This document shows, one piece after another, positions 62,431-64,000 of a stretch of DNA of 64,000 bases. Origin of the DNA: Nocardioides sp. (lineage in GTDB: Bacteria; Actinomycetota; Actinomycetes; Propionibacteriales; Nocardioidaceae); assembly GCF_014360585.1 (NCBI RefSeq), contig NZ_JACIXG010000005.1:1-64000 (forward strand), read 5' to 3'. The translations under genes and the position numbers were made by a program. The notes below the pieces were generated by a model. It had not been told where the DNA came from. It saw only the letters and a program-made list of their open reading frames with translations, and made no database searches. Each line of letters starts with the position of its first letter. Position 1 is the first letter of the stretch.

Positions 62431-62548
62431 ACACGAGCGCCAAGGCACCCACGCGGCGATCAACCCATCTGATGGGGTGCTGTAGCCGGGGAGAAATCCC
62501 GGCGCAGTGACCAGACCCTGCACGCTTGGTAACCAGACGGCCTCGTGT
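62431..62548 (+). ncRNA. Candidate structured RNA of unknown class
   Basis: A nested set of complementary arms: ACACGAG (62431-62437) with CTCGTGT (62542-62548); CCAAG (62440-62444) with CTTGG (62525-62529); inside, GCACCC (62445-62450) with GGGTGC (62475-62480), GCCGGG (62485-62490) with CCCGGC (62498-62503), and GCAG (62504-62507) with CTGC (62518-62521). This makes a closed multi-branch junction, followed directly by a terminator. It does not match the cobalamin, c-di-AMP, SAM, RNase P, tmRNA or SRP patterns I know. No open frame with coding bias covers it. Orientation is plus because the terminator T-tract is at that side. Confidence 0.5.
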
Positions 62549-62552
62549 CCGT

Positions 62553-62589
62553 GGTGGCATCCGGTGTTCACAACCCACCGGGTGCCACC
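62553..62589. terminator. Terminator after RNA element
   Basis: GGTGGCA-T-CCGGTG (62553-62566) pairs with CACCGG-G-TGCCACC (62576-62589), loop of nine bases, followed by TTCATTT. It also lies 30 bases past the minus-strand stop at 62619 and could serve both strands. Confidence 0.8.
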
Positions 62590-62618
62590 TTCATTTCGCC
62601 CGAGAGCTCGCGCCTGAC

Positions 62619-63350
62619 CTACTCGGCGGCGTCCACACGCAGCGGCGAGGCCTCGGCCCCGGCGGCGTACGCCTCGGCCGCATAGAGCAGCCACGAGTGC
62701 GCCCCCGCCTGGCCGCCCTCGCGGAAGCCACGCAGGTTCGACTCGTAGGCGGCACGCAGCGCCAGGTGGCCGGCCTCCGGCACGACCAGCGACTTCTCGT
62801 CCACGCCGCGCGCGACCAGGACGAGCCGCTCTGCGGCACGCGCGACCAGACCGTTGTGGGAGGCGAACGGCGCCGACGTCGCCAGGTCGGCGTGCACGAA
62901 TGCCGCCACGGCCAACGCCGGAGCCGACGTCGGGGCGAGCAGCAGGTCGGAGAGACGCCGCAACCGCTCGGCCGCGGACGAGGACCGCGGCCGCCCCAGC
63001 TCCTCGGCCTCGAGCGACGCGCCCGCCACCAGCGCGTGCATCCGCGCGAACGCCTGCATAGGCGTCTGCTTCACCACCGGCACCAGCGCGAGCAGCTCGG
63101 TCGAGAGCCGCACCGCGTCCTGGGCGATCGCGTCACCGCCGGAGGCACGCACCTCGCCGAGCGTCGACCCGGAGCCCTCCAGCACGGCGGACGCGTGTGC
63201 ACCGCGCAGCAGCGATTCGGCGGTGGTCTCCGGGGACGTACGCCGCAGTCCCCGGTCACGCAGCATCACGTCGATGCCGTCGCGAGCAGCGGCGAACCCC
63301 GACGCCACGCCTTCGAGCGACACCAACCGGGCAAGCGGATCGTCCTTCAC
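62619..63350 (-). CDS. Fic-related (degenerate) protein
   Basis: 243 residues, all helical. SLLRGAHASAVLEGS resembles the inhibitory-helix region ((S/T)xxxE(G/N)), and AFVHADLATSAPFASHNGLVARAAERLV has the outline of the Fic loop (HPFxDGNGRxxR), but with Ser-His for Asp-Gly and no clear His-Pro-Phe. Enzymatic AMP-transfer is therefore doubtful. Conserved next to tad/HAD loci in actinobacteria as far as I recall. ATG 63350; divergent from the methyltransferase at 63385 by 34 bases. Confidence 0.6.
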   Translation of the reverse strand: MKDDPLARLVSLEGVASGFAAARDGIDVMLRDRGLRRTSPETTAESLLRGAHASAVLEGSGSTLGEVRASGGDAIAQDAVRLSTELLALVPVVKQTPMQAFARMHALVAGASLEAEELGRPRSSSAAERLRRLSDLLLAPTSAPALAVAAFVHADLATSAPFASHNGLVARAAERLVLVARGVDEKSLVVPEAGHLALRAAYESNLRGFREGGQAGAHSWLLYAAEAYAAGAEASPLRVDAAE

Positions 63351-63384
63351 GCGTCAACCTTAAGCGCGCGTTACCCTGACCGAG

Positions 63385-64000
63385 ATGACGGACCCAGCGA
63401 ACCCCGACCCGGCACGCTCCTTCGGAGGCGTGGCGGACAGCTATGACCGCGGGCGCCCGTCCTACCCGGAAGCTGCGGTGAAGTGGCTGGTCGGCGAGGA
63501 GCCGTGCTCGGTCCTCGAGCTCGGCGCCGGCACCGGCAAGCTCACCGAGGTCCTCGTCGGCCTGGGCCATGACGTCTTCGCGACCGACCCGGACGACGCG
63601 ATGCTCGACATCCTCTCCGGGAAGCTCCCCGACGTACGTGCCACCAGCGGCACCGCCGAGCAGATCCCGACCGGTGACAGTCTCTACGACGTGGTCGTCG
63701 TCGGCCAGGCCTTCCACTGGTTCGACCACACCAAGGCGCTCGCGGAGATCGCCCGAGTCCTGAAGAGCGAGGGCCGGCTGGCGATCATCCAGAACGACCG
63801 GGACGACCGCATCCCCTGGGTCCGCAGGCTCGGCAACCTTCTGGGCCACCTCGACCACGACTTCGACCACACCCAGGCCCTCGACGACTCCGGTCTCTTC
63901 TCGGCGGTCGAGTCCCAGACCTTCCGGCACTGGCAGGTCGTCGACCGCCGCACGATCCAGGACCTGGCCGTGTCCCGGTCCAACATCGCCTCGCTCGAGC
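63385..64000 (+). CDS. Class I methyltransferase, cut by window end
   Basis: 205 residues visible, 3' end beyond the window. FGGVADSYDRGRPSYPEAAV at the start is the typical lead-in of small-molecule methyltransferases; motif I is VLELGAGTGKLTEVL with the acidic FATDPDD, then VVVVGQAFHWFDHTKALAEI and RVLKSEGRLAIIQ. Related to the UbiE/menaquinone and crg1-like group; substrate unknown. ATG 63385. The promoter must lie within the 34-base divergent gap or inside the Fic-like gene, so leaderless transcription is possible. Confidence 0.8.
   Translation, partial: MTDPANPDPARSFGGVADSYDRGRPSYPEAAVKWLVGEEPCSVLELGAGTGKLTEVLVGLGHDVFATDPDDAMLDILSGKLPDVRATSGTAEQIPTGDSLYDVVVVGQAFHWFDHTKALAEIARVLKSEGRLAIIQNDRDDRIPWVRRLGNLLGHLDHDFDHTQALDDSGLFSAVESQTFRHWQVVDRRTIQDLAVSRSNIASLE

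Noticed and set aside
62431..62548. Known riboswitch identity for the RNA candidate (cobalamin, c-di-AMP)
   Set aside because: The CAGTGACC and GGGGAGAAATCCC pieces recall parts of cobalamin elements but the order and conserved boxes do not fit, and no regulated gene follows.

Overview
The window is high-GC DNA (roughly 70 percent G+C outside one islet) with GTG starts, many 4-base ATGA/GTGA gene overlaps and strong third-position GC bias. Gene content is that of a free-living actinobacterium: Tad-pilus genes with a DUF4244 pilin, a VanR-VanABK vanillate locus, a DUF4178/DUF2617/DUF4247/DUF350/aminopropyltransferase cluster and a lysine-tailed TopA. I infer a Nocardioidaceae-like soil or plant-associated organism; no rRNA or species marker is present to prove it.

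Layout. 94-5178: a polytopic membrane protein, two glycosyltransferases (one with an apparent 1-base frameshift), a methyltransferase, a membrane sulfite-oxidase-like molybdoenzyme and a small membrane protein, followed by an OmpR-type two-component pair (5183-7100). 7101-11310: vanillate catabolism, with a PadR-type repressor divergent from the Rieske demethylase, its reductase and an importer, and a VanR-like operator between them. 11515-19664: SodC lipoprotein, APH-type kinase, deaminase, a TetR/MFS efflux pair with clear operator palindromes, a secreted DUF6351 protein, a hydrolase fragment and an SDR. 19826-25414: a four-gene overlapping operon of secreted ceramidase, secreted sphingomyelinase, a covalent-FAD lactone/alditol oxidase and a PLP enzyme. 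26152-32508: an arabinan utilisation operon (GH43, GH51, GH43) behind two LacI-type operators.

32683-36584: an islet next to tRNA-Thr(CGT) with direct repeats, a 41-bp copy of the tRNA 3' end, a wrecked tyrosine recombinase, two orphan membrane proteins, a Nudix hydrolase, a broken acetyltransferase and short repeats. It is the clearest acquired DNA here.

36598-42731: small ORF and LysR, a secreted excalibur protein, a secreted peptidase, then holB and tmk. 42878-47555: six overlapping or closely spaced genes of a membrane-associated polyamine-synthase/K+ channel module. 47630-56542: HIT protein, topA, a hypothetical protein, a methyltransferase, a STAS protein, a DEAD/H helicase and a small membrane protein. 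56539-61399: two Tad-pilus transcription units on the minus strand, each preceded by the same element with two DnaA-box-like motifs 28 bp apart. 61524-64000: a HAD phosphatase, a strongly structured intergenic RNA candidate ending in a terminator, a Fic-like protein and a methyltransferase cut by the window end.

The best candidates for undescribed biology are the RNA element at 62431-62589, the paired boxes at the two tad units, the six-gene polyamine/K+ module, the sphingolipid operon with its two cytosolic partners, and the tRNA-Thr islet.
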